From Bryobacter aggregatus MPL3 (GTDB taxonomy: Bacteria > Acidobacteriota > Terriglobia > Bryobacterales > Bryobacteraceae), in NCBI RefSeq assembly GCF_000702445.1, contig NZ_JNIF01000003.1:682001-746000 (forward strand): a stretch of 64,000 nt of DNA, written 5' to 3'. Below, piece by piece: positions 44,270 to 53,261 of this stretch. The translations under genes were made by a program, and so were the position numbers. The notes beneath the pieces were generated by a model, which saw nothing but the letters and a program-made list of their open reading frames with translations, ran no database searches and was not told the origin of the DNA. Position 1 is the stretch's first letter. Each line of letters starts with the position of its first letter.

Positions 44270-44344
44270 ATGGCTCTTGGGCTCCACCATCGTCGGCACC
44301 ATCATCATCATTTCTCGGTGAACCGGCCGGCTCATATGCTGTGA
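44270..44344 (+). CDS. hisL: His operon leader peptide
   Basis: A 24-codon frame with His codons at positions 6, 7, 10-14 and 22: seven His in nine codons (44285-44311), interrupted only by two Arg. It ends at TGA 44342-44344, 26 nt before a strong terminator hairpin and 80 nt before hisI. Ribosome stalling at the His codons when charged tRNA-His is scarce would leave the downstream CGGCCGGCT free to form the antiterminator. The arrangement is that of the enterobacterial hisL, whose peptide has seven consecutive His, but the sequence is unrelated. Too short for ordinary gene finders. Confidence 0.85.
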   Translation: MALGLHHRRHHHHHFSVNRPAHML

Positions 44345-44379
44345 TCGTTTGCGATCTACTTCTCCTTCATAGCCCGCCG
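44324..44379 (+). promoter_or_regulatory. His antiterminator pairing
   Basis: CGGCCGGCT (44324-44332, at the end of the leader peptide) pairs with AGCCCGCCG (44371-44379) at 8 of 9 positions. The second strand is the 5' arm of the terminator, so the two structures exclude each other. A 5 bp hairpin, GATCG/CGATC (44343-44356), lies in the loop. A ribosome that reaches the leader stop would cover the first strand and allow termination. Confidence 0.75.
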
Positions 44380-44413
44380 CGCTGAGACTCAGCCCGGCGG
44401 GCTTTCTGTTTTT
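44371..44413 (+). terminator. His operon attenuator terminator
   Basis: AGCCCGCCG (44371-44379) pairs with CGGCGGGCT (44395-44403), and inside it GCTGA (44381-44385) pairs with TCAGC (44389-44393). A U-rich run TTTCTGTTTTT (44403-44413) follows. It lies 10 nt before hisI and downstream of the leader peptide, so in the conducting state RNA polymerase must read through it. Confidence 0.92.
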
Positions 44414-44423
44414 AGGATCTCCC

Positions 44424-44810
44424 TTGTCAATACCAAAACTCGATTACTCAAAACTCGACGGCCTCATCACTGCCGTCATCCAGGATTGGAAATCGCAGCG
44501 CGTCCTCATGGTTGGATTCATGAATGAAGACGCCTTTGCGAAGACGCTTGAAAGCGGCAAGTGCTGTTTCTATTCGCGCAGCCGCAACAAGCTTTGGCTG
44601 AAGGGAGAATCCTCAGGTCACTTCCTCAATGTGAAAGAGATCCGTACCGACTGCGACAATGACACCTTGCTCATCTTTGCGGAAGCCGTCGGGCCCGGTG
44701 TCTGCCACGAAGGGTTCGAATCCTGCTTCGCCAAGAAGCTCAACGCAGAGAATGTCTTCGAGTACGTTGACTCCAAAACTTATAACGCCGACGAGGTCTA
44801 CAAACACTAG
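44424..44810 (+). CDS. hisI: Phosphoribosyl-AMP cyclohydrolase
   Basis: Third step of histidine synthesis: opens the adenine ring of PR-AMP. 128 residues, a stand-alone cyclohydrolase without the HisE domain. Metal ligands are visible: TDCDND (Asp76, Cys77, Asp78, Asp80) and the Cys pair [11 protein letters not shown] (Cys94, Cys101). TTG start, supported by AGGA 6 nt upstream and by the family's N-terminus. First structural gene behind the attenuator. No hisE (PR-ATP pyrophosphohydrolase) is in the operon, so it must be elsewhere. Confidence 0.94.
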   Translation: MSIPKLDYSKLDGLITAVIQDWKSQRVLMVGFMNEDAFAKTLESGKCCFYSRSRNKLWLKGESSGHFLNVKEIRTDCDNDTLLIFAEAVGPGVCHEGFESCFAKKLNAENVFEYVDSKTYNADEVYKH

Positions 44811-44812
44811 CC

Positions 44813-45682
44813 ATGAAGCTGAAACTTGGTATCCCAAAAGGCTCGCTCGAAAGCGCGACCATCGACATCTTCCGCCGCGCCGGATTCCAGATCACCACCA
44901 GTTCGCGCAGCTACTTTCCTTCGATTGACGACCCCGAGATCGAGTGCATGCTGATCCGCGCCCAAGAGATGGCCCGCTATGTCGAGGACGGGATTCTCGA
45001 TGCCGGCCTGACGGGCCGCGACTGGGTGGAAGAGAACGATTCGCAAGTGGTTGCCGTCGCCGATCTCATCTATAGCCGCGCCAGCTTTACCAAGGTGCGC
45101 TGGGTGCTGGCGGTGCCGGAGAATTCCGACATCCAGTCGGTGAAGGACCTCGAAGGCAAGATCATCGCCACCGAACTGGTGGGGGCCACCAAGCGCTACC
45201 TCGCGCGCAATGGTGTCACCGCAAAGGTGGAGTTCTCCTGGGGCGCAACCGAAGTGAAGCCACCGATCCTGGCCGACGCGATTGTGGAAGTCACCGAGAC
45301 CGGCAATTCTCTGCGCGCCAATAAGCTACGCATTGTCGAAACGATTCTCGAGTCGAACACGCAGCTCATTGCCAACCAGAAGTCGTATGAGGATCCGGAG
45401 AAGCGCCGGAAGCTGGCGGACATCAAGCTGCTGCTCGATGGCGCGATTGCGGCGCTGGGCAAAGTAGGGTTGATCCTCAATGTCGAGAAGGCCAATCTCG
45501 ATCGGGTGCTCGCGGTGCTGCCGGCGTTGAAGATGCCCACCATCTCGCATCTCTCCGATGAAAAATGGGTTGCCGTGCATACGATTCTCGATGAGACCAC
45601 GGTGCGCACGATCATCCCGCGCCTGAAGGAAGCAGGCGGTCAGGGCATTGTCGAATATCCGTTGAACAAAGTCATCCTCTAA
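44813..45682 (+). CDS. hisG: ATP phosphoribosyltransferase, long form
   Basis: First step of histidine synthesis. 289 residues, the HisG long form, with a C-terminal ferredoxin-like regulatory domain (after about residue 215: [43 protein letters not shown]) that binds histidine for feedback inhibition, and therefore no need of HisZ. N-terminal [21 protein letters not shown] and [17 protein letters not shown] are conserved substrate residues. Starts 2 nt after hisI and overlaps hisD by 1 nt. Confidence 0.96.
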   Translation: MKLKLGIPKGSLESATIDIFRRAGFQITTSSRSYFPSIDDPEIECMLIRAQEMARYVEDGILDAGLTGRDWVEENDSQVVAVADLIYSRASFTKVRWVLAVPENSDIQSVKDLEGKIIATELVGATKRYLARNGVTAKVEFSWGATEVKPPILADAIVEVTETGNSLRANKLRIVETILESNTQLIANQKSYEDPEKRRKLADIKLLLDGAIAALGKVGLILNVEKANLDRVLAVLPALKMPTISHLSDEKWVAVHTILDETTVRTIIPRLKEAGGQGIVEYPLNKVIL

Positions 45683-46929
45683 TGCCACTCCTCCGCATCC
45701 TCCCTCGCACAAAGGCGGCCAGCCTGCTCAAGCGGCGCCAGGTCCAACTGGACGACGCCATTGCGGTGGTTCGTCCGATTTTGGAAGCAGTCCGGAAGAA
45801 CGGCGACAAGGCACTGCTGCAGTATGCGCGCAAGTTTGACAACTTTGATCGCAAGTCGCCACGGGTGACACCGCAGGAATGCGCAGAGGCGGCAAAGTCC
45901 TTGTCGCCCGCCTTTGTCAAAGCAGTGAAAGTGGCGGCGGCAAACATCCGCAACTTTGCGAAGCTGCAGATTCCGAAGCCGGCCAATATCGAGATCGCCC
46001 CGGGTCTGAACGCGGGCTACATTGTCCGTCCGCTCGATACGGTGGCGGCCTACATTCCGTCGGGCCGCTATCCCCTGCCCTCGACGCTGCTGATGACCAC
46101 ACAACCGGCGCAGGTTGCGGGCGTGCCCAATATCTGCGTAACCTCGCCGCGCTTTGTGCCGGAGATCTTTGGCACGGCGCACTTGCTGGGCGTCGAGCAG
46201 ACTTATCTTTTGGGCGGTGCGCACGCGATTGCCGCCTTTGCGTATGGCACCAAAACGGTACCGAAGGCAGACCGCATTGTCGGCCCTGGCAACATCTATG
46301 TCGCGGCCGCAAAGAAACTGCTGGCGGGTGAAGTGGGCATCGACTTTGTCGCTGGGCCCACCGAGATTCTGATCATCGCCGCGACAGGTAACCCGAAGTG
46401 GATTGCCGCCGACATGCTGGCCCAGGCCGAGCATGATACGGATGCGGCAGCAATTCTGCTGACCACTTCGGCGAAGCTCGCCGAGGCCGTCGCAGCAGCG
46501 GTGGAACTGCAACTGAAGACGCTGCCCACGGCCGCAGTCGCTAAGCAAGCCTTGCGCCGCAACTCCGCGATTCTCATGGTAGATTCGCTCGAGGAAGCCT
46601 GTGAGCTGTCGAATCAGTTTGCGCCGGAACACCTTTCGATCCCCAGCGCGAGTCTATTGAAGCACCTGAAGCACGCGGGCGGCATCTTCATTGGCGGCAA
46701 CTCCCCCGAGGCGGCTGGCGACTACGCCTCCGGCCCGAATCATGTGCTGCCCACCAGCGGCGCTGCCCGCCTGCGCGGAGGACTGTCCGCAGCCGACTAT
46801 GTCAAGGTCATCACGACGCAGCAACTGACCCCCGAGGCGCTGGCCAAGCTGGCTCCCACCATCACGACGCTGGCCCGGGCCGAAGGGCTGGAGGCACACG
46901 CGCGTTCTATCGAAGCGAGGCTCGACTAA
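45682..46929 (+). CDS. hisD: Histidinol dehydrogenase
   Basis: Last two oxidations, histidinol to histidine with NAD and zinc. 415 residues, normal. Seen: YIPSGRYPLPSTLLM, GGAHAIAAFAYGTKTVPKAD, KIVGPGN-like DRIVGPGNIYVAAAKKLL, DMLAQAEHD (zinc-ligand His region) and NHVLPTSGAARLRGGLSAADY. ATG shares one base with the hisG stop and its own stop shares one base with hisC. Confidence 0.96.
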   Translation: MPLLRILPRTKAASLLKRRQVQLDDAIAVVRPILEAVRKNGDKALLQYARKFDNFDRKSPRVTPQECAEAAKSLSPAFVKAVKVAAANIRNFAKLQIPKPANIEIAPGLNAGYIVRPLDTVAAYIPSGRYPLPSTLLMTTQPAQVAGVPNICVTSPRFVPEIFGTAHLLGVEQTYLLGGAHAIAAFAYGTKTVPKADRIVGPGNIYVAAAKKLLAGEVGIDFVAGPTEILIIAATGNPKWIAADMLAQAEHDTDAAAILLTTSAKLAEAVAAAVELQLKTLPTAAVAKQALRRNSAILMVDSLEEACELSNQFAPEHLSIPSASLLKHLKHAGGIFIGGNSPEAAGDYASGPNHVLPTSGAARLRGGLSAADYVKVITTQQLTPEALAKLAPTITTLARAEGLEAHARSIEARLD

Positions 46930-48002
46930 TGGACTTTCCTGAACTCAAACCCCGCGCCGCCATCGATCGCATGGCCGCCTATCATCCGCCAAGTGCGGGC
47001 CGCGCCGGCAAGCTGCGGCTGGACTTCAACGAGAATACCCAAGGCGCGAGCCCGAAGGTCCTGGCGAAGATCCAGGAGGTGCTGACCGCCGACGCGCTCA
47101 CGATCTATCCGGAATACACCACCGTGCTGCCCACGCTCGCCAAGTTCTTCGAGGTGGGCGAGGATGAGCTGGTCATGACGAATGGCACCGACGAGGCGAT
47201 CCAGATACTGATCAATGCCTTTGTCGAGGATGACGACGATGTCGTGATCCTCACACCGAGCTATGCGATGTACCGCTTTTATGCTGAGGTGGCGGGCGCG
47301 AAAGTGCGCACGCTGCCCTATCGCAAGGACACGCTCAAGTTTCCTCTCGAGGAGTTACTCGAAACGATCCGGCCAGAGACGAAGGCGATTCTGATCTCGA
47401 ATCCGAATAACCCCACCGGCACGGCAATCAAGCGGGAAGGCATGGAGCGTATTCTCGACGCCGCGCCGCAGGCCGCCGTATTGATCGATGAGGCTTACTA
47501 CGAGTTCTGCGGCATCACGATGCTGCCCTATCTGAACGAGTATCCGAACCTGTTTGTCAGCCGCACCTTCTCGAAGGTTTACGGCATGGCCGCCCTGCGT
47601 GTCGGCTGTCTGTTCTCAAACTCGAAGAACATGGCGGCGATTCACAAATCGCACTCGCCGTATTCCGTCAACTACCTGGCCGCCATCGCGGCCAAGACAG
47701 CCGTCGAGGACACCAGCTTCCTGCGCAACACGGTGACCGAGGTGTTGGCCGCGCGCGAAGTATTGACGGCCGGCCTCGAGAAGATCGGCGTCCCCTATGT
47801 GCCGAGCCAGGCGAATTTCGTGCTGCTGCACATTGGCCCGAAGGCGCAGGAGGTCTGCGACCAGCTCAAGGCCGCAGGCATCCTGGTGCGCAACCGCAGT
47901 TATGAGATTCCAGGCTGCGTGCGTGTCACGGTAGGGTCGCAGGAGCAGACTCGCCGCTTTCTTACAACATTTGAACCGCTTTGGAAGGAGATCCAGAAGT
48001 GA
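46929..48002 (+). CDS. hisC: Histidinol-phosphate aminotransferase
   Basis: PLP-dependent class I/II aminotransferase converting imidazole acetol phosphate to histidinol phosphate. 357 residues. Seen: LDFNENTQGASPKVL, LISNPNNPTGTAIKREG (PLP-contacting Asn), VLIDEAYYEF (Asp and Tyr), and RTFSKVYGMAALRVG with the Schiff-base Lys. The stop (TGA) overlaps the GTG start of the phosphatase gene. Confidence 0.95.
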   Translation: MDFPELKPRAAIDRMAAYHPPSAGRAGKLRLDFNENTQGASPKVLAKIQEVLTADALTIYPEYTTVLPTLAKFFEVGEDELVMTNGTDEAIQILINAFVEDDDDVVILTPSYAMYRFYAEVAGAKVRTLPYRKDTLKFPLEELLETIRPETKAILISNPNNPTGTAIKREGMERILDAAPQAAVLIDEAYYEFCGITMLPYLNEYPNLFVSRTFSKVYGMAALRVGCLFSNSKNMAAIHKSHSPYSVNYLAAIAAKTAVEDTSFLRNTVTEVLAAREVLTAGLEKIGVPYVPSQANFVLLHIGPKAQEVCDQLKAAGILVRNRSYEIPGCVRVTVGSQEQTRRFLTTFEPLWKEIQK

Positions 48003-48643
48003 AGCCGCTTCTTGTATTCGATATGGACGGCGTGCTCGTCGAAGTGAAGGAATCCTACCGGGAGACCATTCGCGTCACCGTGCAGCACTTCACGGAATCC
48101 GCGCCCTCGCATGAGATCATCCAGCACTACAAGAATGAGGGAGGCTGGAACAACGACTGGAAGTTGAGCCATGAGTTGATCCGCGTCGCGGGCAAGGACA
48201 TTCCTTACGAGACCGTCGTGCGCGTGTTCAACCAGTTCTTCTTCGGGCACAACGGCGAGCCGGGCCTGATTCTGCGCGAGCGCTGGATCGACAACAGCCA
48301 GATCCTCAAGCGCTTGTCCGAGAAGTACGATTTCGCGATCTTCACCGGACGTCTGCATGAGGAAGCGCAGATCACCTTGCGCCGCTTTGGCAGCGATTAC
48401 TCGTGGTTCGCGGTGCTGGGGGACGACAACGTTGCGCACTCGAAACCACACCCCGATGGACTGAACCAACTGAAGGCAAAGCGTGAGATCGCCTGGTATC
48501 TCGGCGACACCATCGACGATGCCCGTGCGGCGCGCGACGCTCAGGTGCCCTTTATTGCCATCACCGCGCCCGGCGGCGACTTCCAAGACCTACCAGTGGC
48601 CCTTGCGGTCCACTCCATCAACGAACTGGAGAGCATCCTCTAA
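47999..48643 (+). CDS. HAD-family phosphatase, likely histidinol-phosphatase
   Basis: 214 residues from a GTG that overlaps the hisC stop, with AAGGAG about 10 nt upstream. All four HAD motifs are intact: VFDMDGVL (nucleophile Asp8, Asp10), FAIFTGR, SKPHPDG (Lys) and [13 protein letters not shown]. HisB here is only the dehydratase, so the pathway still needs a histidinol-phosphate phosphatase, and this gene sits exactly between hisC and hisB. I recall a HAD subfamily (TIGR01548) tied to histidine synthesis in cyanobacteria and archaea; this protein resembles it in motif spacing. The function is inferred, strongly from context. Confidence 0.85.
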   Translation: MKPLLVFDMDGVLVEVKESYRETIRVTVQHFTESAPSHEIIQHYKNEGGWNNDWKLSHELIRVAGKDIPYETVVRVFNQFFFGHNGEPGLILRERWIDNSQILKRLSEKYDFAIFTGRLHEEAQITLRRFGSDYSWFAVLGDDNVAHSKPHPDGLNQLKAKREIAWYLGDTIDDARAARDAQVPFIAITAPGGDFQDLPVALAVHSINELESIL

Positions 48644-48644
48644 C

Positions 48645-49232
48645 ATGCGCAGTGCAACGATCGAACGCATTACGAAAGAAACGCAGATTCGCGGCAGCCT
48701 CAAAATCGAGGGCAAGGGGAAGTACACCATCTCGACCGGTGTCCGCTTTCTCGATCACATGCTCGAGCTGTTCACCCGCCATGGCGGCTTTGATCTGAAG
48801 CTGGAGGTGACCGGCGATCTCGACGTCGACCAGCACCACAGCGTGGAGGACGCGGGCATTGTGCTCGGGCAGCTCTTCTCACAGGCGCTTGGAGACCGCA
48901 AGGGCATCAACCGCGCCGGCTACTTTGTGCAGACCATGGACGAGACGCTGGCCGTGTGCGCCGTCGACCTTGGCGGCCGTCCGGCGCTGGTCTACAAGGA
49001 TCTGGTGAAGGTGGTGCATGTGGGCGACCTGCAGACCGAGTTGCTGATCGATTTCTTCGATGGCTTTACGCAGCATGCCAAGGCGAACTTCCACGCGAAG
49101 GTGCTCTATGGCCGCTCGAACCATCACAAGATCGAAGCCATCTTCAAGTGCTTTGCCCGCGCGATGAAGTATGCCTGCTCGAAGGATGCGCGGATGAAAG
49201 ATCAGCTTCCGTCTACGAAAGAGCTTTTATGA
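48645..49232 (+). CDS. hisB: Imidazoleglycerol-phosphate dehydratase
   Basis: Dehydrates IGP to imidazole acetol phosphate. 195 residues, monofunctional, without the N-terminal phosphatase domain of E. coli HisB. Seen: [21 protein letters not shown], the metal-binding [10 protein letters not shown], and the second half copy [21 protein letters not shown] at 48645, 2 nt after the previous stop. The ATG of hisH overlaps its stop (ATGA). Confidence 0.95.
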   Translation: MRSATIERITKETQIRGSLKIEGKGKYTISTGVRFLDHMLELFTRHGGFDLKLEVTGDLDVDQHHSVEDAGIVLGQLFSQALGDRKGINRAGYFVQTMDETLAVCAVDLGGRPALVYKDLVKVVHVGDLQTELLIDFFDGFTQHAKANFHAKVLYGRSNHHKIEAIFKCFARAMKYACSKDARMKDQLPSTKELL

Positions 49233-49825
49233 TTTCGATCATCGACTACGGGGCGGGCAATCTGCGCTCTGTACAGAACACACTTGCGGAATTGGGTGCC
49301 AGCTACAAGCTGATCGATACGCCAGAGGCCGTGCTGGCCGCCGAGAAGCTGGTGCTGCCGGGCGTGGGCCACTTTGGCCAGTTAATGGTGGCGCTCGATG
49401 TGCTGCGTCTGCGCGAGGCGATTCTCGAGAAGATCCGCGCCGGCAACCCCTTCTTTGGCATCTGCCTGGGCATGCAGGCATTGTTTTCGGGCTCCGGCGA
49501 GGCTCCCGATCAGAAGGGGCTCGCGCTCTATCCCGAACGTATCGAGCGCTTCCCCAACACGGCGCGTGTGCCGCACATGGGATGGAATTCGCTCACACCG
49601 CGCCCCGATAGCAAGCTGCTGCGCGGGCTGCCTGATCCGATCTACGTATACTTTGCCAATAGCTATTACGCGCCGCCTGTTGCCGCGACAGCGGCGACCT
49701 GCGACTACCAGTTCCCCTTCTCCGCTGTGGTGGAAGAAAACAACGTCTATGGCGTGCAGTTTCATCCGGAGAAGTCCGGCGCCACTGGCCTCAAGATCAT
49801 GAGCAATTTTCTGGAGCTGGCCTAA
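49229..49825 (+). CDS. hisH: Imidazole glycerol phosphate synthase, glutaminase subunit
   Basis: Class I glutamine amidotransferase that gives ammonia to HisF. 198 residues. Catalytic Cys79 in FFGICLGMQ, and the His-Glu pair in [22 protein letters not shown] at the N-terminus and LPGVGHFG are family marks. It ends one base before the hisF ATG. Confidence 0.95.
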   Translation: MISIIDYGAGNLRSVQNTLAELGASYKLIDTPEAVLAAEKLVLPGVGHFGQLMVALDVLRLREAILEKIRAGNPFFGICLGMQALFSGSGEAPDQKGLALYPERIERFPNTARVPHMGWNSLTPRPDSKLLRGLPDPIYVYFANSYYAPPVAATAATCDYQFPFSAVVEENNVYGVQFHPEKSGATGLKIMSNFLELA

Positions 49826-50586
<761 letters not shown>

Positions 50587-50590
<4 letters not shown>

Positions 50591-51264
50591 TCATTCCTTG
50601 TATTGACCTCCAGGACGGCAAAGTCGTTCAGCTTGTCCAGGGCCGCGAAAAGGCTTTGGAGGGAGAAGCTCCGCTGGTGATGCTGGAGCGCTTTGCCGGC
50701 TTCCCGGAGATTCAGGTGATTGACCTGGACGCGGCCATGGGCCGGGGCGCCAACGATGCGATCGTCGAGATGCTGGCGGCGCGCGCGAAATGCCGCGTCG
50801 GCGGCGGCGTGCGCACTCCCGCGCGCGCAGAGGCGCTGGTGCGGCAAGGAGCCCATCAGGTGATTGTCGGCACGGCTGCCTTCACGCCGGCGCTGGCAGA
50901 CATTGCCGCTGCCGTCGGCAAGGAGCGGATTCTGGTCGCGCTCGATTCGAAGTTCGGCAAGATCGTGGTGAAGGGTTGGCAGGAGACAACAGACCTCACC
51001 GCCGTCGATGTCATCCAGCAACTGGAGCCCTATTGCGGCGGCTTTCTCTGCACCTATGTCGACAAGGAAGGGATGCTGCAAGGCACGGACCTCGACTGGT
51101 TTGCGCAACTGCGCGCCGCCACCAGCTTGCCGATTACCGCCGCCGGCGGCATCACCACCATCGACGACATCCGGGCCCTGAGCGCCTTGCAGATCGATTC
51201 GGCGCTCGGCATGGCGATCTACACCGGACGCCTGCAGCTCGACGAATTGCGTCAAATGCTCTAA
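50587..51264 (+). CDS. hisA: ProFAR isomerase
   Basis: Fourth step of histidine synthesis, an Amadori rearrangement of ProFAR. 225 residues, TIM barrel. Begins [19 protein letters not shown] with catalytic Asp7; [41 protein letters not shown] and [14 protein letters not shown] follow the expected order. Somewhat shorter than HisA of E. coli (245). The AICAR by-product returns to purine synthesis. Last canonical his gene of the operon. Confidence 0.93.
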
Positions 51265-51305
51265 AGCCGTCCGCCCTCGCCGATAAGGTTGTTGAGCACC
51301 GAGCA

Positions 51306-52289
51306 GTGAGCAGAATCAGCAACCTTTTTCAATCCGGCCCCGCAGAGAAGTCCAACTCTCTTTCGGATCAATTGACCGTACTCGACAGGATCGAGCAGGC
51401 CAGAGATGCAGCGCTGCAGCTTTGGCGCAGGAGTTTGCTGGTCATGGCGGAATCCATCCCTCTGGCGCCCAAGCAGATCTGCGAACCTCACCGGCGGAGT
51501 CTGCTGCAGATCGTCGATGAAATGCCGGGCAAGCCGTCGGCAGAACACTTGGTGCAACGCACCGAGAAAACCACTGAGGTACTGAAGAGCTATGGGGCCC
51601 AGATTGGCAACTATCTGGAGTCGCAAGAGCGGGAAGCCAAAGCGGTGATTGGCGCAGTGGCACAGTTTACCGAAAAGCTTTCAGGTTATGACCAACGCTA
51701 CGCCGTTCGCCTGCAGGGCATCACGAAGAAGCTCAAACTGCTGGCAGGCTGTCACGATCTGGGAGAGATGCGCGCCCGCCTGAACACAGAAGTATCGCAG
51801 TTGGAAGCCTGCATGGAAGAGCGGCAGCGGGAGAGCCAAAGTCTGGTGAGCAGCTTGCATGAGGACGTCAACGGAAGCGAACTCCGCAAGCAACGCGGTC
51901 TTCCGGGCCCGGGCTCGCAACATGCCTCCGACAGCCTCCTCACGCTGGACCGCGCGATCCGGGGCTGGGACCGCTTTTGCCTGGTCCGTTACGATTTTCG
52001 AGACCGGACCGGAAAGCTGCCCGATCTAAAATCGTGGAGAACCCTCGAAACCGGAGTCCAAGAGGCGCTTCCCGAGCGCTTGGGCCACCCCGTCCGGGTG
52101 GTTGTCGCCAAGCCCGGCATCGTCCTCGCCGCAGTGCAGTGCCAACTTCTGGAATATGCCGGTCAGGCAGAAGCGATGGAGCAAACGCTCACCCAAAGCA
52201 GCGGACTGGTCTGCACCTCGCGCGTGGTCGAACCCCTGCTCGGCGAAGCGATGCGGGAGGCGATGGCACGGCTCGAAAAAGCAGGATAG
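51306..52289 (+). CDS. Coiled-coil protein of unknown function at the end of the his operon
   Basis: 327 residues from a GTG at 51306. No membrane segment or signal peptide. Residues about 20-200 are helical with coiled-coil heptads (AVIGAVAQFTEKLSGYDQRYAV, LNTEVSQLEACMEERQRESQSLVSSL). The last 120 residues are alpha/beta (GWDRFCLVRYDFRDRTGKLPDL, HPVRVVVAKPGIVLAAVQC, YAGQAEAMEQTL). The layout is like a diguanylate-cyclase-type helical sensor plus a non-GGDEF domain, but no GGDEF motif is present. It is 41 nt after hisA with no terminator. Convergent with the next gene, 3 nt apart. Confidence 0.6.
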   Translation: MSRISNLFQSGPAEKSNSLSDQLTVLDRIEQARDAALQLWRRSLLVMAESIPLAPKQICEPHRRSLLQIVDEMPGKPSAEHLVQRTEKTTEVLKSYGAQIGNYLESQEREAKAVIGAVAQFTEKLSGYDQRYAVRLQGITKKLKLLAGCHDLGEMRARLNTEVSQLEACMEERQRESQSLVSSLHEDVNGSELRKQRGLPGPGSQHASDSLLTLDRAIRGWDRFCLVRYDFRDRTGKLPDLKSWRTLETGVQEALPERLGHPVRVVVAKPGIVLAAVQCQLLEYAGQAEAMEQTLTQSSGLVCTSRVVEPLLGEAMREAMARLEKAG

Positions 52290-52292
52290 CCC

Positions 52293-53261
52293 TTAGTCAG
52301 GAGCGCTGAGTTCCGCGTAACCGATTTGCCCATTCAGACGCTCATCGGGCTTCGGCAAATCCCCACCGCCAAACCAGATGCGGGCTCGATTGCCTTCCAC
52401 CAACACCGTCGCATCACAAACAACAGCCGCGTTCCACGGCTGGTCTCCACGTAAGACCGGCTCTTTCTGCTTCTCCCAGTGATGCCCGTCTGTGGACACC
52501 GCATAGCCCATTGCCCGCTTCTCTTTGCGATCCCGACCGGTATAGAGCATCACCCATTTCCCGTTTGCAGAAAAGACCGCGGGCTCGCCGAGTCCATTCT
52601 CGTCAAAATCTCCAGCCCCGCCGAGTTCCAACAGTGCCGCCCGCTGCTTGGTCCATTGGACTCCATCTTTGCTGCGGGCCACGCCCAGGCGCTGCCGCCG
52701 GGCCCGGTCTTCTCCGAGATAGAACAGGTAAAATTCCCCACCAGCTTCAATCAGATAAGGATCGCCGAGACTGACTTCATCCCAGCTCATCCTGGGCCCT
52801 TGGGTGAGCACCGGCCCCGCATGTTTCTTCCAATTCCGGCCATCACTTGAACGTGCGATTCCGATGACGGTCTTGCCCTTCTCACCCGCCTGGTAGGCAT
52901 AGAGAAGCTCTTTACCCGCCGCCACGACACCACCGTTCGCAGCGATATAATCCCCTTCCCAAGCTTCGGTCAGACCCAACACTTTGCCTTGCGGAGCCCA
53001 GCGCAGCCCGTCCGGCGAGAGCGCCAGCGCCGTATACCAGACCTTGCCATCAAAGACCGAGTAGAGATTCCAATACTGGCCTTGCCATTGGGCCACGGAA
53101 GGATTCAGCACATCGACGGCATCGCCACGCACCAGCACTGGCGCCGCCTGCGTCTTCCAGTCGAGTTTTAGCGCAGGACCAGCCGTTGGCTTTGGGAGAC
53201 CGAAGTCCGCATACGGCGCGCAGGAACTCAGCAGCACGCACAGCAGCAATACAGGCCTCAT
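52293..53261 (-). CDS. Lipoprotein with GH43/GH130-like beta-propeller
   Basis: 322 residues. Lipobox LLSSC gives Cys14 as the lipidation site. The rest is a five-bladed propeller with repeated patterns NPSVAQWQGQYWNLYSVFDG, IARSSDGRNWKKHAGPVLTQ, LGDPYLIEAGGEFYLFYLGED, VARSKDGVQWTKQ, VFSANGKWVMLYTGRD and YAVSTDGHHWEKQKEPVL. These are the repeats of GH43/GH62/GH130-type sucrase-like folds. I cannot assign a substrate or catalytic acids. Start overlaps the kinase stop by 4 bp. Confidence 0.72.
   Translation of the reverse strand: MRPVLLLCVLLSSCAPYADFGLPKPTAGPALKLDWKTQAAPVLVRGDAVDVLNPSVAQWQGQYWNLYSVFDGKVWYTALALSPDGLRWAPQGKVLGLTEAWEGDYIAANGGVVAAGKELLYAYQAGEKGKTVIGIARSSDGRNWKKHAGPVLTQGPRMSWDEVSLGDPYLIEAGGEFYLFYLGEDRARRQRLGVARSKDGVQWTKQRAALLELGGAGDFDENGLGEPAVFSANGKWVMLYTGRDRKEKRAMGYAVSTDGHHWEKQKEPVLRGDQPWNAAVVCDATVLVEGNRARIWFGGGDLPKPDERLNGQIGYAELSAPD

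Noticed and set aside
45679-46632. 317-codon minus-strand open frame opposite hisD
   Set aside because: Arg/Gln-rich with no domain and lies completely within hisD.
50790-51305. N-terminal extension of the coiled-coil gene into hisA
   Set aside because: The extension is Arg/His-rich and is the wrong frame of hisA; a GTG at 51306 gives a sensible start.
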